The notes beneath the pieces were generated by a model that saw only the letters and a program-made list of their open reading frames with translations, made no database searches and was not told the origin of the DNA. A DNA stretch of 64,000 nt from Beaufortia kweichowensis (taxonomy: Eukaryota > Chordata > Actinopteri > Cypriniformes > Gastromyzontidae). Below are positions 1 to 12,019 of the stretch, in pieces. The first letter of the stretch is position 1. Each line of letters begins with the position of its first letter. The translations under genes and the position numbers were made by a program. Location: positions 8,906,510-8,970,509 of the forward strand of contig CM032816.1 in assembly GCA_019155185.1 (NCBI GenBank), in the 5' to 3' direction.

Positions 1-624
1 AATGTGTTTGTTATGTAATACCACAATGGTACAGGTTTTTAAAACTAACTTTTAATGTTGTGCTGTCGTAACTATTGTTGCATTGTGTTTGTTGATGCAA
101 ATGTAATGTTTGTGTGTACACAACAACATGTAACATTTGATCATTGTACTTACAGTAACTACTGTACGGTTGCACAACCAGTCCATTGACCAAAAAACTG
201 GCCTAATATGACTTAATATAAAAATTTAATTATGAGATATCTATAAATATCACTAGGATTTTAATCTTTGGCATGTCATTACTCGGTCAGTATTAAAGAT
301 ATTAAGGTTGCATTTTAATTTGAACTGTTTTTACATTATTTCAGTCATTTTAACTTAAATTAACATTTAAATTAAGTTAAACAACAACAGTAAGGCAAAT
401 AAAAAGTGAAAACAAACAAAAATTTATATAATAAAAAAAAGTATAAAATATATTATAAAATCATTATAGAAACTAAAGTCACTGCATTGCTTGTGAAATT
501 GCATGCGATAAGATTACTCCCTCATAGTGTAAATGTAATAACAGTACTGCAAACAAACAACAGAGGGCAGTGTGACATCACGAATCATAAAGCCAACATA
601 ACTCTTATATTTAGAAGACTAACT
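1..624. other. AT-rich intergenic flank, no gene seen
   Basis: This stretch lies downstream of the minus-strand olfactomedin gene. The open frames here are short, AT-rich and have no recognisable protein character. The only structure I see is a diverged dispersed repeat at about 196-345, listed separately. Confidence 0.6.
196..345. repeat. Diverged dispersed repeat, family A copy 1
   Basis: The segment can be aligned by eye to 31560-31730 inside an smpd3 intron. Shared blocks include CACTAGGATTTTAATC versus CACTATGATTTTAATC and TATTAAAGATAT in both, in the same order and spacing. It has no visible coding capacity. The family is unknown; a fragment of an old transposon or SINE tail is likely. 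Confidence 0.6.
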
Positions 625-630
625 TTTATT
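625..630 (-). terminator. Polyadenylation signal of the minus-strand olfactomedin gene
   Basis: The minus strand reads AATAAA about 23 bases after the TAA stop at 653-655. This is the first canonical signal after the stop and implies a very short 3' UTR. Confidence 0.6.
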
Positions 631-652
631 TTATATCACATTCAATAGAAAC

Positions 653-2845
653 TTACTGAAACATGATTTCATATGTAAGAATGTAAGCATCACTGTACAC
701 ATACAACAGATGATCTCTGGGGTCATAGTTTAGAAACTTAATATTAGCCTGTATCTTCTTAATACGAATTCTCCAATCATAGCGCTCTGTGTTGGTTTTG
801 GTGTCAAATGAATAAAAGATCTCCTCTGTGTCTTTATCCAGGTAACGGGTGGCGTACAGCACACCGCACACCATGAAGGTGTTTGTGACTGTCTTTTTGT
901 GCAGAGAAGTGGTCCAGGTTTGACTCAAGACAGGTGGAGTGCTAGTCTCAAGTTTACTAATAACTACATTACCAAAGTTGCTTGTTGTTGCATAAATAAC
1001 GTATACACCCAATTCATCGGTGGCAAAATCCATGTCTGTATGGCTGTACGCTGAGGCAAGATGTGCAAAAGGAAACTTGCTGTTGTAACCTGCATCATTA
1101 GGCAGTGCCACATTACTAACAGTGCGAGTCGTCATATTAAACCGACAGACAGATAATGTGTTGTAACAGTTATAGTAAAGTGCATTTCCATACATGACCA
1201 TGTTTGGACTCTGAATTGTGTTAGTTGTTGGGTTGGAGCTTGATATGTATGTGTCTGTAGGTCCTATACCTAATAAAATAGTACTCAGACTATTGTATTG
1301 GCGAATATAGTGGCCGAATACATTGCTAGCTGTCAGTACCACCAGCCAGTACTTGTTCTCGTCTCCTGGAGCAGGGTTTGCATCCCTGCCCCAAGCCCCA
1401 AAAGAGTAAGAGGTCCCGTATACTGTAAGGGAGTAAGTTTTGGGTCCTGTCACATTGACCATTTGACCCAGACCACAGTAGCCTAAAGAGAAAGAGAGAA
1501 TGATAAGTTAAATACTTGATCTGTTGCTAAACATAAATGAAAACGAATAGGTGTAGTACCGGGGGAAGATGTTGGGGGTGGTGATGTTGCATTAAGCTCA
1601 TCCTTGCACAGTTCCAAGTCTCTCTTGATACGCTGATTCTCCCGTTGTTTCATTATCACCAGCGTGTGGTCAAAGTTCTCTATCTCTGCCATTGTGTCCT
1701 TCATATCCTGAAGCTTTAAGAATGTGGGAGAAAATATGAATTAGCACAAGATAAACCATGACAAAAATTGAAATAGAATAAAATTGGCCTGAAGGTTATA
1801 AACAGGTAAATAACCTAAAAACAAATATTTCTCATTTAAGAAAAGATTTTTTAGCATCTGTTCTACTGTACTGTCCCCTCTTTTGCATTATGTTGTAATT
1901 GAAATTACAATTAATGTATTTAATTTAAACATTATGTTTAAAATCCATTTACAAGTTTATGAAATTTGAAGATTTTAATCCTTAATCCTTCAACTCAGCT
2001 TATTTGTGTAGATTTCTCCAATATCAATCGTTCAAAAAACATGAAAAAGCAACACTAAAGCACCCCTAAACCTAACCGTCATTGACACAAAAGCAGATTG
2101 TGTGCCTTGAAAATTGTTACAAATTGCCATGAAATTGTATTGGAATATGTATCAGCATTTCTTTGGCAAAATGATTTTACACTGAAAAATAATAAGAATA
2201 TTGATAATGGTGTATGGTCACCTGAGCTGATGTTTCTACACTGAGTTGTTGGTAGTTGCTGGTGGTTTTGCTGAGTTTGTCCAGAAGATCTTGAATCTCG
2301 TCTAACTCTAACTGAATGATGCGCAGAGACACGGCCGCATACAGATTTCCATTGTCTTCCTTCTCCAGAATGGACACGTTCTCATTCAGCTGCTTGATAC
2401 GGTGTCGTAGACCCAGAACAAGCCTGTCCACCTCTGTCCTCTGCACACATCATCAGTTACACAGATTAGTTTTGTCCAAATTGTTGTTATAGAAGCCTAA
2501 TTTCTAAGGATGAACATCATTTGGCTTTTGTAGATTTTTTTATTTTGATGATTTTTACCTTTTCTGAAGTGATGTTTCTTATACATTCCACCGCAGTGCT
2601 CTCTACTTTCCTAAGTTTGCTCTCGGGGAAAGCAGACTCCGAATTTTGTAACTCACACACACAGTCCTTTCCTCCTACTGGCTGTGAGAACCGAAAAATA
2701 TGATAATAAAACATATTTAAAACATATACTAAAACATTTTTAGCAAATAAAACTTAATTTTGGTAGATAAGGTACAGTTACATTTTACCTGTGATGATAT
2801 TAGAGTAATGATGACCATCACACTGAGTAAATTAGATTGACTCAT
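653..2845 (-). CDS. Secreted olfactomedin-4-like protein (gene 1, five coding exons)
   Basis: Coding exons on the minus strand are 2845-2789, 2681-2559, 2440-2222, 1713-1560 and 1482-653. All junctions are GT-AG and in phase, giving 460 residues. Residues 1-19 (starting MSQSNLLSVMVI) form a signal peptide. Residues about 60-180 are heptad-rich and probably a coiled coil used for oligomerisation. The last exon is the olfactomedin beta-propeller, with FGAWGRDA near its start and a likely disulfide between C187 and C390 (FMVCGVLYATRY). The Asp pair of HTDMD (334, 336), N385 and the Asp in YSDAY fit the calcium site known in myocilin-type propellers. In this family OLFM4 is a secreted glycoprotein of gut epithelium and neutrophils; that role is inferred here. 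The neighbour in the opposite direction is a paralog. Assignment to the OLFM4 branch rather than another olfactomedin is by overall layout only. Confidence 0.85.
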
Positions 2846-4214
2846 GTCTGCGATTGGAAATGTTGGAGTCCTGTAGACTCGAGAACAAAGACATTTTTGT
2901 GTGTCAGAAGCAGAGATTTAAACCAGTCACTCATTTCTGCTGACATAAGGAAACACATTCAATTTGAAGAAGTTAATTTTCAGATCCTGTGAATATCTTG
3001 AGGAGGTGGTTAGCTTTCACAACAGGGGTTTGCTCATCTATGAAGTTTGATTTCCCAGAGAAAAAGTTTTAGATTCTGCTTTCATAGCTCTGGAGATCTG
3101 ATGGAGTTTTGTTTTATTTAAATATTCAACTTCTACGTCCCGGTGTTTCTCCTAAAATTGCTGTGGAGAAACATTAAGAGTATGCCGGTAGAAAATGAAT
3201 GTGGATTGTAATAATCTGGTTTTGGAAAAATGTGATGAGAAATCTTTAAATTAATATTGAAATCTTTTAAAATATTGACTTTTGGTTGTAGACTTGGCAA
3301 ATATGAGCTCAATTTGTGACATTATCTCTTCTACACTTTTATGGATACATTTGTGACATTTCTCAAAAGAAATATCTTCGATGAAGCGGATAGAATTTTC
3401 CAGAGCCAAAGAATTCTGCTGACATGATAATAAAAAAGGAGAAATAAATGCAAAATTAAGAAGTTAGTAATTTTTATGTTTCCTCTTTAATTCCTTTGTG
3501 AGAATCTTTGGCGGAATTATGATCTTAAGATGCAATACTGAACTTTTTTATCTTAAATACTAAAAATATTGTATCTTAAACTTCCTCTTATTTGTGCAAA
3601 TGCTTTTTCTTTACAATACTGTGTTTATTTGCATAAAAATATAAACTTGATCATTGTCTTAAAGTCTTAAATCAAAAAAGATCAATTTGGCAGTCAGTCA
3701 GCTTTGACTGAGAAGTAAAAATAAGAAAAGTTTAGACGTTAGAGACTTACTTCTGTCACTAACTTTTGCAAATGAATGGAGTACCATTTCAGTATCATGT
3801 GTTGTTGAAATTAAAACTGATTGAATGCTGTTTTATTTCGTTGCATTTTGTAGAAAAAATATTTTCATTCGTTTTTTCTTTATTGTAATCCATTTGAGCA
3901 AATTACGTTTTAGCTAATCATGTTTTATGTTGGTTACAAGTAAATATTATTGTTGCTATAAGGACCGTGTGGATGGCCTTGGTTGAGGTTGTAAAATTTT
4001 GCTGGGGGAACTTGTGAGTATCTGTAGGATCACTATGATTGACTTTTCCCACATTTCAAAACATAATTTCTTCCTGAAACTTTTAAAATGCTCTGTTTGT
4101 GCAATTTTCACATCCTCATTAGCATCCTCAATTTGCATATCTAGTTGCAACATCTTTATGGCTTTTGTGCACGTTTAAAGCGCGTCTTTTAGTTGTTCAG
4201 CTCATTTGGTCATC
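2846..4214. promoter_or_regulatory. Shared intergenic region between divergent olfactomedin genes
   Basis: This 1.4-kb spacer separates the start codons of the two head-to-head paralogs, so it should hold both promoters. A TTTAAA box stands about 35-40 bases upstream of the plus-strand ATG (near 4175), and a TTTAAAT-like box lies near 2920 for the minus-strand gene. The middle contains a diverged dispersed repeat (3230-3410). No open frame looks like a gene. Confidence 0.5.
3230..3410. repeat. Diverged dispersed repeat, family B copy 1
   Basis: The segment aligns by eye to 38370-38520, downstream of smpd3. Both contain GAAATCTT, an ATATTGA block, GAGCTCA followed by GTTTGTG or ATTTGTG, and CAAAAGAAATATCT, in the same order. 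It is noncoding, and its family is not identified. Confidence 0.6.
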
Positions 4215-5998
4215 ATGTTCCTGTACCTGCTGCTCCTCACAGTAATTGTAAGTATTTATTTTTGCCACAGGTTTCTAAATTATTTTTCTTCTCTAATTAA
4301 TGCACAAATTGAAATGTGGTTGTGTGTACGTTAAGGTGACCAGTCAGGCTCAGAGAATTCCAGGTCTGCTGAACTCTGATTCCTGCGTGTGTAAAATAAA
4401 CAGCTCTATATGGACCTTCCCTGCTGCACGATTTATAGACGTCACAACACAGGTCCAGATCTGCGAGAACAACCTGGATGAGTTTAAGAACAAGGTAAAC
4501 GATTTTCATTTTGAGCATTAGTTAAGCTAGTATTTGACTAAACTGAGACTTCAGCAATTTTTACAGCTATATTTGTATTGGAATTGTTATTGATGGAGCT
4601 AATGGAGCCTCTACGTAATAACAAATCATTTTTGTGATGACTTTCAGCTGTCAAATGAAAATGTAGAACTACCAAAAATGAAAGCCACTCTTAAAAACAT
4701 CACAGCCCGTCTGAAGCGATTCGAATATCTTCAAACAAGTGGACTGTACAACTCTCTTCACCTGCAACATCTGAACCAAGATCTGCAAAAAATCCATGAT
4801 GCTATCATTGAAACACACATGCACAACCCCAACGAGACACAAAACTTGCTAGATGAGGTAGATGTTGATGACAGAATATGTGTATGTGACCATGATGTTA
4901 TACATTGAGTTTTCAAAAACAAAATCTGTTTTCTTCTCAGCTGAGTAAAGCAAAATCAGACGTCCAAAAGATGCACAAGGATAACACCTTCAACCTAGAG
5001 ACGATGAAGAAGAGGTTACGTGACCTCAGCAACCGTGTACAGACCAGTCGGACCATACCAAATGATTTTAGGAGTAAGTGTATTTCTGACTCTTATTATT
5101 TTTTAGAGGATTAGAAATTCTGAACCTTGAAAAACATGTAAAAGACCATTTACAAAATATTAAAAATGCAAACCTGCTGCTTGCAGGCTCATGTCATCAT
5201 CGTATCATGACCAACGTAAGCTCTCCAAGTGTCTCCAAGCTCAATTCCTTCAGTAAGTCATATATCTCTGGTGCTTGGGGTCGAGATGCCAGATTAAAAA
5301 GTAAGCAGATCTTCTGGGAGCATTGCCTGGTCAGCGGAAACAAGCACGGCAACACAATCAGAATTTCCAGTTCATATGAAGATTTCATGGCCAACAAGAA
5401 CTACAAAGACGAACAGATAGCACCATCTTATAGTGACAAGAATGCCGTCCAGGGCTCTGGCACTATACTGTATGATAATACTGTGTTTTATCAATGCTAT
5501 AGCACAGCTGAGATTTGCAGCTTTAACATTACAACAAAGACCACCAAACGTATGAAGCTCAACGGTGCCGGCATCAACAATAAGTTTCCGTTCTGCTACT
5601 ACAGCTGTCGCGATTGGACAGACGTCGATCTGGAAGCGGATCAAGACGCTGTGTGGGTGATATACGCCACAGATGAAAACCACGGCAACATTGTTGTGAG
5701 TCGGTTAGATCCAGTGGAGCTCAATATCACACATACCTGGAAGACACATCTGTTTAAGAAGTCTGTCACAAGCACCTTTATGGTGTGTGGGGTCTTGTAT
5801 GCAACACGTTATGTTAACACTTATCAAGAGGAGGTATTTTATGCCTTTGATACAGTCACTGGTCAGGAGATAAACACTCTTTCTTTGACTTTTGAGAAAG
5901 TTGCAGCAGGAATAGCCAACCTGAACTACAACCCCGCTGATCAGAAACTCTACATGTATAATGATGCCTATCTTTTAGCATATGATGTCGTCTTCTGA
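4215..5998 (+). CDS. Secreted olfactomedin-4-like protein (gene 2, five coding exons)
   Basis: Coding exons are 4215-4247, 4336-4494, 4648-4857, 4941-5073 and 5187-5998, all in phase with GT-AG borders, giving 448 residues. The first exon encodes a hydrophobic leader (MFLYLLLLTVI) that continues into exon 2. Residues about 60-175 form a charged helical, probably coiled-coil, stalk. The last exon carries the olfactomedin propeller: SGAWGRDA, DWTDVDLEAD, FMVCGVLYATRY and YMYNDAY, with C181 and C379 as the expected disulfide. The exon phases match gene 1 exactly, so the two are tandem-inverted duplicates. One odd point is serine at residue 374 where gene 1 and myocilin-type propellers have a calcium-binding asparagine. 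A secreted, oligomeric, mucosal or innate-immune role is inferred from OLFM4. Confidence 0.86.
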
Positions 5999-6022
5999 GA
6001 GCTTGTTAATATGCAGGTGCTT

Positions 6023-6028
6023 AATAAA
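6023..6028 (+). terminator. Polyadenylation signal of olfactomedin gene 2
   Basis: AATAAA lies 25 bases past the TGA stop at 5996-5998, so the 3' UTR is short, as in gene 1. Confidence 0.6.
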
Positions 6029-6349
6029 AACTACTGATAATGTGTTTTGCATAAAAAACATCGATTGCATATTTATAAGTGGTTTATATTTTCCATAGAG
6101 ACATTTCTGTGTCAGAACAGAGGTTTACATAAATGCACAAATAACAACTTTCAAAATAATAGACAAAAACAAACATGTTCATAAAATGGGGAAAAATGAA
6201 TAACAATGAATAATTCTAGAGGTAAAACTCTTAATTAAATCTAATACACCATTACATTTCTAATAAATCTTCTTCAAGTAAGTAAATAAATAAACTTACA
6301 GTACTATGTTTTACATCATGAGATTATTTAGGATACAACTGTTACAGTA

Positions 6350-9185
6350 TCAACGGCATCCAGCACCTTCTGGTGATTGGATAGATGGTTCATCCAACCG
6401 CCTATTTGGACTTGAATGCTCACTGTCAGTATGTTCTTGATCATCTGGAAAGCACAAAGACAAGACAATATCTGTAACATACTAGGTTTCATGCTGACAT
6501 GTCATTCTTGCAACAATCTGATGCAAACAGAAATCTGAATGGATAAAATCTGATGTAGTAAAATAGCCTACTGTATATACAAATACACACGTTCATTTTA
6601 ATTAAACATCAATGTATTCTATCATGTTACCCCTTTCACTTCTAACCATAGTACCATAAATGTCAACTTAGTTTGACTGGAGCAACTGGCTAGGTGAAGC
6701 TCTTTGAACAGTAAATTTAGCTCATTATTGCACCTCTCTTGGCTCCTGTTTTTATAGATGATATAGATCTTATGAGCGTCTTCTGTGCCTCTGTTGAGGC
6801 AGAACAAGCATGTATGACTCATGTGACTCATTATATTAACTCAGCTGGCTGGCTCCATGAGTCCAGACTAGAAGACAAAAGACTCTTATAATTGGGGTAG
6901 CGAGAAAAGGTCAGTCTCAGACTGTTATCGGTCAGGTGCTTTAAAGAGCTCTCATGGTAATTCAGTCTGTTTGACAAATAATGAATCTTATTAGCATTTT
7001 TGCACTCAGTACTTCACACATGGTACTCTAACAGTGTGCATGACAGCTGCTGGATTTATATTTTCTTTAACACATGAAACACACACACACCTGATTCCCA
7101 CACGATATTGTCTAACATTTGCTCTGCGTTCTTCAGCCTGTAGCTCAAGAATCTTTGCTCTGTAGAAATTAACACAAGAATGAAAATGTTCACAGATACT
7201 TTGTGAATTCAACTTGAATGGAAAAATATTTTTTTTCCTGGTGTCATTCTAAATCTGTATGACTTTCTTTCTTCTGCAGAACACAAAAGAAGATATTTTA
7301 AAGAACGTTGGTAATCAAACAACACTGGTCCCCATTGACTTCCATTGTATGGACACAAAACCACTAAACATTTCTCAAAACATCTTCTTTTGTGTTCCAC
7401 AGAAGAACAAAAAGTCATACAGGTTTGGCTTGACATGAGGGTAAGTAAATGAAGATCACAACTATTCTAATCTAAATGTAATCAAATTTAACATACCTAT
7501 TTCACGTCGCATTTGTTTTTCCTGCTCTAGCTTAGAATTAAGACATTCCACTTTTTCACGTTGTATATCGAGCTTAAAAGACAGTCGCCATTGAAGCATC
7601 CATGTACAGTACATAAACACATACAATACAAGCACAATAAATTGAGAGTGACCATATGTTTATTTGCGTTTATAATGCTATTAAACAACACTATTCAGTA
7701 TAAAGGACCACCACATATCACAGAAACTGTAGTATCACCTGTTCATGTAAGGTTTTGACCTCTCTGATTAGCTTGGTCAGAGACATCATCTGTTGCTGAT
7801 AGGAAGAGAGAGCTTGAGACCTTCTAACCCAAACGAAAAAGAAAGACACCACTTAACTATTGTGTGTTTAACACATTAATGACGTTTGCATAAATTAAGA
7901 GTAAGGACAACCACTGGCAACCGCTATCAAAACTTTTTGTAACCCTTTTTTCTAATTTTGTCGTCATCATTTTATACAATGACAATAAAGACAATTGAAA
8001 TGAACTCACAGCATATGCAGTTCAATCTCTAACTGTTGTAGATTTGGGGAGTAACCAGGATTTCTCATCTCTAAATCTGTAGAGGAATATAAATCAGAAA
8101 ATATTAAGTTGTACAAGTGTGTGTTAATATGAGTATGTGGGTGTTCCCACCTCACCTGTTGTAAAAGGCGGCAGGTAGCTCATCAGAATACTGTTGATCC
8201 AATCATCTTGTAGCTCCCTGTGTAAGAAAACACTTTTATCAAATTTCTACTCAGAGGTTAAATCATTGGAACTGGCAACCCAGAAACATGCATGTGTTTC
8301 AGCAATTAAATGCATGGGTAAACAACTTTTTATTAGCCCTTGAAGTAAACACAACTATATTACTGAATTGTTGTTTAAAAAAATCATCAATAGATTATTA
8401 ACAAAATCTATTTATTCTATTAATAAATGGTATGCAACCACTATTAGATTTTGATAAATGATAAATAAAACATGGCGCTAAAATAAAATTGAAATGAAAA
8501 CATAAATACTTGAACTTGTTGTTGAGCAGGGGGTCATCCGTGAACCCGTGGCGTTTGAAGAAACCTACTGAATCTTTGTTAGCGTGGACAATCAACACAT
8601 CATACTGTCCTACCACACACTGAGTCTTCAAAAGCTGAAACAAAGTCCACAAAACATAAAATGTTTAAAATAAAATGAAATATATCTATTAAAAAAAAAA
8701 AAAGAGCAGTACAGCATATAAACAACAGGGGGCAGTGTTTCTACACAAACACATGTAGATGTAGTCCAGAAGTCCACAGTTCCCACAAAAACTCCTTAAC
8801 CATTTATTCACTCTCACATCAACCCAAATGTGTGTTTACCTCCATAATATAGCCGCCAATGCCTAGACTCCAGAAGCGTTGCCTAACAGCTAGCAGAGGA
8901 ACCTGAAGCACCATGTCTCCTACAGACCTACAACATCACAGAGAGAGAAACTGTGAAAATCTCTATTATTATCTTCATTATACCCACTACTGCTACAGTT
9001 GTTCTCATCACATAAACACTTCAAACACATGAGCTGTGTTCTTGGATTAATTCTGTATGTGGGCACTTAAGTGTTTTTTGTAGCCAATTATGCTGTACAT
9101 TGTGATTTAATATGGGTGTGTGTTGTGGACAATTAAGCTAAACTAAACCACTGGCCATGTGGAAGTCATTGGCGAGAGCGGGCAC

Positions 9186-9233
<48 letters not shown>

Positions 9234-11761
9234 GGGAGTCTCTCATTGACTGGTAATAACACACCAGTAGGGCAGGGCAGGATTCTCCAGCCCCTCGTAC
9301 TGGAAATAACCTCAGGGTGGAGCAACAGCCTTCAGTGGGATCTTATAATGACAAGTCTTGTTTCAGTTTGATGATATAAATAGTATTTTTTAGAAATCCT
9401 GGATGGAATCCACTCAAGTGGTAAAATGCTGACTGAGGCTTTAGGAGGGACAGTGAATAGCTTGTTCTTAAAGCTGAGTTTGCTTTTGGCCTTTGGATTT
9501 CAGGTGGAAACTAATTTAGCACCTACATGGAAAGTATTAAAGTCTATTAAAAACCTTTTAATGCAAGAAGACAGAAGTTATAGACTGGAAAATTCAATGA
9601 AAAGAATTGGAATCTGATTCAAGAAGCGATCGTGAACAAAAATCTGACCATGTGTAACCTGTAACGTTTCCTCTCACCAGACCAAAAATTAAACTAAAAA
9701 CTATAAAATGCAATAGACAGATTAACATGACCAGATGATGCTATTTGATACTTGGAGAGGAAAAGTATCATACTTTTAAACTGTTAGTGTTCTGTTTCAC
9801 AAAATAGTATTAAATGTCTCTTTCACAGCTGTTTGATTGAATCAGTCTCATACATCATCATTGCATACTCAAGTACTTTAGTTTGCTCACAGTGGCTTGA
9901 ACTCATAGCAAGCAGCAGCCACGATCAGAGATTCAACTCCTATAGCAGATGGTGGGATCTCGTCGTCCTCTCGTTCCAATTTCCTTCTCTCTCTCCTTTT
10001 CATCACTTCTTCCACGAACTCATGTAGCCCTTCACGGAATTGTTTCCAAGACCACCTACAAAGAGCAGAGAACAGGCTTGTGCATACTGTACTTTAACTT
10101 TTAAGGAAGTCTTTTGTTTGTTTCATTAATATGTTCATTCTAGCCACATCACAGATGTACTTGATTGACTTTCTGGTTTGTTGTGATTCAAAGAGATTAT
10201 TAAATTCAGTCCATAATATGGATTTTAGGTTATATCAGTGTCCCGTCAGAGCCTTAGGGTATCCATAACAAACTAAGTGAAATGAAAATAATTTTTATAA
10301 CAACCCTGCTATGTTCTCCTCTGAGCTCTCCTCTAAGGTTTCTTCTTCAGAATCACTGTACACCTTTGCAAGCAGGCTGTGTGTGAAATCTACTCTCTCT
10401 GTAATTTTATAAGGCACTGGGCACAAAGATCTTTCCTTGGTCCTGGGTCTTTTTCCCGTATACTCCTCCAAAACATCTGAAAGAGACATCACATGCGAGA
10501 AGAAACATAATACAGTCTTGGGTCAACATTAATATGAAATAATGTTGGATGTTTCTTGATGTACCTGCATGGACCCTTGACAAAATAAGGGTATGTACCC
10601 CAGGCCAGTGTACAGTTTCATGGATGTCCTCGGGGCTTAAATCAAGCAGGTATGTGTCCAGCAAAGCCACCACTGCCCGCAAAACATCCTCGTTTTTAAT
10701 CTTCAAGACCTACAGAAAGCATCTTTGAGCAAAAACATTTATATGCGCATACATGTACAACAGTATTGACACATAGCAGCAACGGAAACATGCCACATCA
10801 CAAAAACACATGATGCCATAGTCATAATAAGGCTCCTACCCCCACTTTATCATGTCTGACTGACTGGATAGCAGTGAAAAATCTATTCAATTAAGTCAGG
10901 GAGTTCCTGGATATACAGGACAGGAAGATGAACCATGATGTACATTTACGATCACGCAGGCCCTATAATTTCATATTTTGTGGGATAAGAGAGGGGGAGC
11001 AATAAAAGGCAAGAAACTATTTTAAAAGCCTGAGTTAGTATGTTAAAGGGAAGTGCAATACGGCTTTCAATGAGGGGAAAGCAAGCAAGATAATACAATT
11101 GAGCGGGAGGGAAAGAGATTAAAATGAATGTGTTGGTGGGTGTAAGCGCACGGGTGTGTGAGGCAATTCTGCACATTAAGTGAGCATGATAACCTTCAGT
11201 TTTTCTGTCATAGCATCCATTAATGTATATAAGCAAAAAACATATTTGCCTTTTAAAAGCATAACATAAGGTATGTTTTAAATGTTTTCATATTTTTTTG
11301 TCATTTCCTTTGTTACATGACGTAACACTTTTAAGTGTAGCATGTTATATCAAGCCCCATTGCTAATTCAAATTGCCCCTTGGGGGATTAGTAAAGCTGT
11401 AAATTATATCTAATTCCCACTTCACAGTCATATTGAGGACCTCTAATGTAATATTGTCATAATGATCTGCAAAACAATAGTTATTGTTTATGATATTAAT
11501 AATGATGAATTAATATAATAATTAATTATTGATTATTAATAATAAACAATATCAATACTATTAATTAATAAGATAATATTCACATATAATAATACATTAT
11601 TATTCATATTATTTTATAAATAAAAAGTGTAAATGAACCGTGGGCAGGATCGCAGGTGCATCTCTACTCATGAAGAGCTCCCGGAAGTTAACGATGATAG
11701 GCTGAAGTGTTATATCACCCCCAAAGCGCACGTTTTGAAGATGGACTACACATCCCTCCAT
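6350..11761 (-). CDS. GNAT-fold acetyltransferase-like protein with C-terminal coiled coil
   Basis: Twelve minus-strand exons join in phase to 422 residues: 11761-11639, 10709-10565, 10476-10305, 10055-9891, 8927-8840, 8634-8510, 8217-8156, 8076-8010, 7820-7739, 7572-7497, 7159-7091 and 6444-6350. The start ATG (AGCAATGG) lies 10 bases inside an exon opened by a TTTTCAG acceptor. Residues 1-146 have no domain I know. Residues about 187-275 look like a GNAT core: a strand (LIVAAACYEF), a motif A-like loop (RQRFWSLGIGGYIME, 217-231) for the acetyl-CoA pyrophosphate, then DVLIVHA and FFKRHGFTDD (256-265) as motif B. A conserved-looking tail (DDWINSILMSYLPPF) follows, then about 80 residues of coiled coil and an acidic, serine-rich end. 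Two donors are weak (GTTCAT, GTTGTT). The substrate is unknown; no gene symbol is assigned. Confidence 0.75.
7237..7455. repeat. Hairpin MITE within an intron of the GNAT gene (family C copy 1)
   Basis: The two ends are long imperfect inverted repeats. The left arm reads CTGTATGACTTTCTTTCTTC and then AACACAAAAGAAGAT. The right arm carries the reverse complements CTTCTTTTGTGTT and AAAGTCATACAGG. The middle holds CATTGACTTCCATTGTATGG. A related copy is at 39393-39640 and a partial one at 35012-35085. The element lies between the exons at 7159-7091 and 7572-7497. Confidence 0.75.
9188..9224. repeat. (GA)n microsatellite
   Basis: An uninterrupted GA dinucleotide tract of about 37 bases, followed by impure GGGAGA units. 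It is in the intron between the GNAT-gene exons at 8927 and 9891. Confidence 0.95.
11460..11630. repeat. Very AT-rich low-complexity tract
   Basis: The segment is almost entirely A and T with repeated TTAATAAT and ATTATT words and self-complementary pieces. It sits just inside the first coding intron of the minus-strand GNAT gene. It shows no coding potential. Confidence 0.7.
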
Positions 11762-12019
11762 TGCTTAACAGCTGAAAAGACATTACACAAAATGATTAAA
11801 ATGAATAACTTAGTTGTGAACATTAATATTATTAAGACAACGACTTTGCCACGCCGTAAGGAAAATCTCAGACGACGCTATGGCCATTTGATATGGAGAT
11901 TAAACAAAACACTAAAGCAGGTAGGCCTCCAGTTATCTTTCTTTTTGTGTGGATGTGTAATATAAATAGGTTTTACCTTTTATTTTATATACTTTGATTC
12001 TTCAATTTCAGCTAAATAC

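Noticed and set aside
11633..11965. 110-codon plus-strand open frame
   Set aside because: It is the antisense shadow of the first coding exon of the minus-strand GNAT gene (11761-11639), which has in-phase splice sites and a good start.
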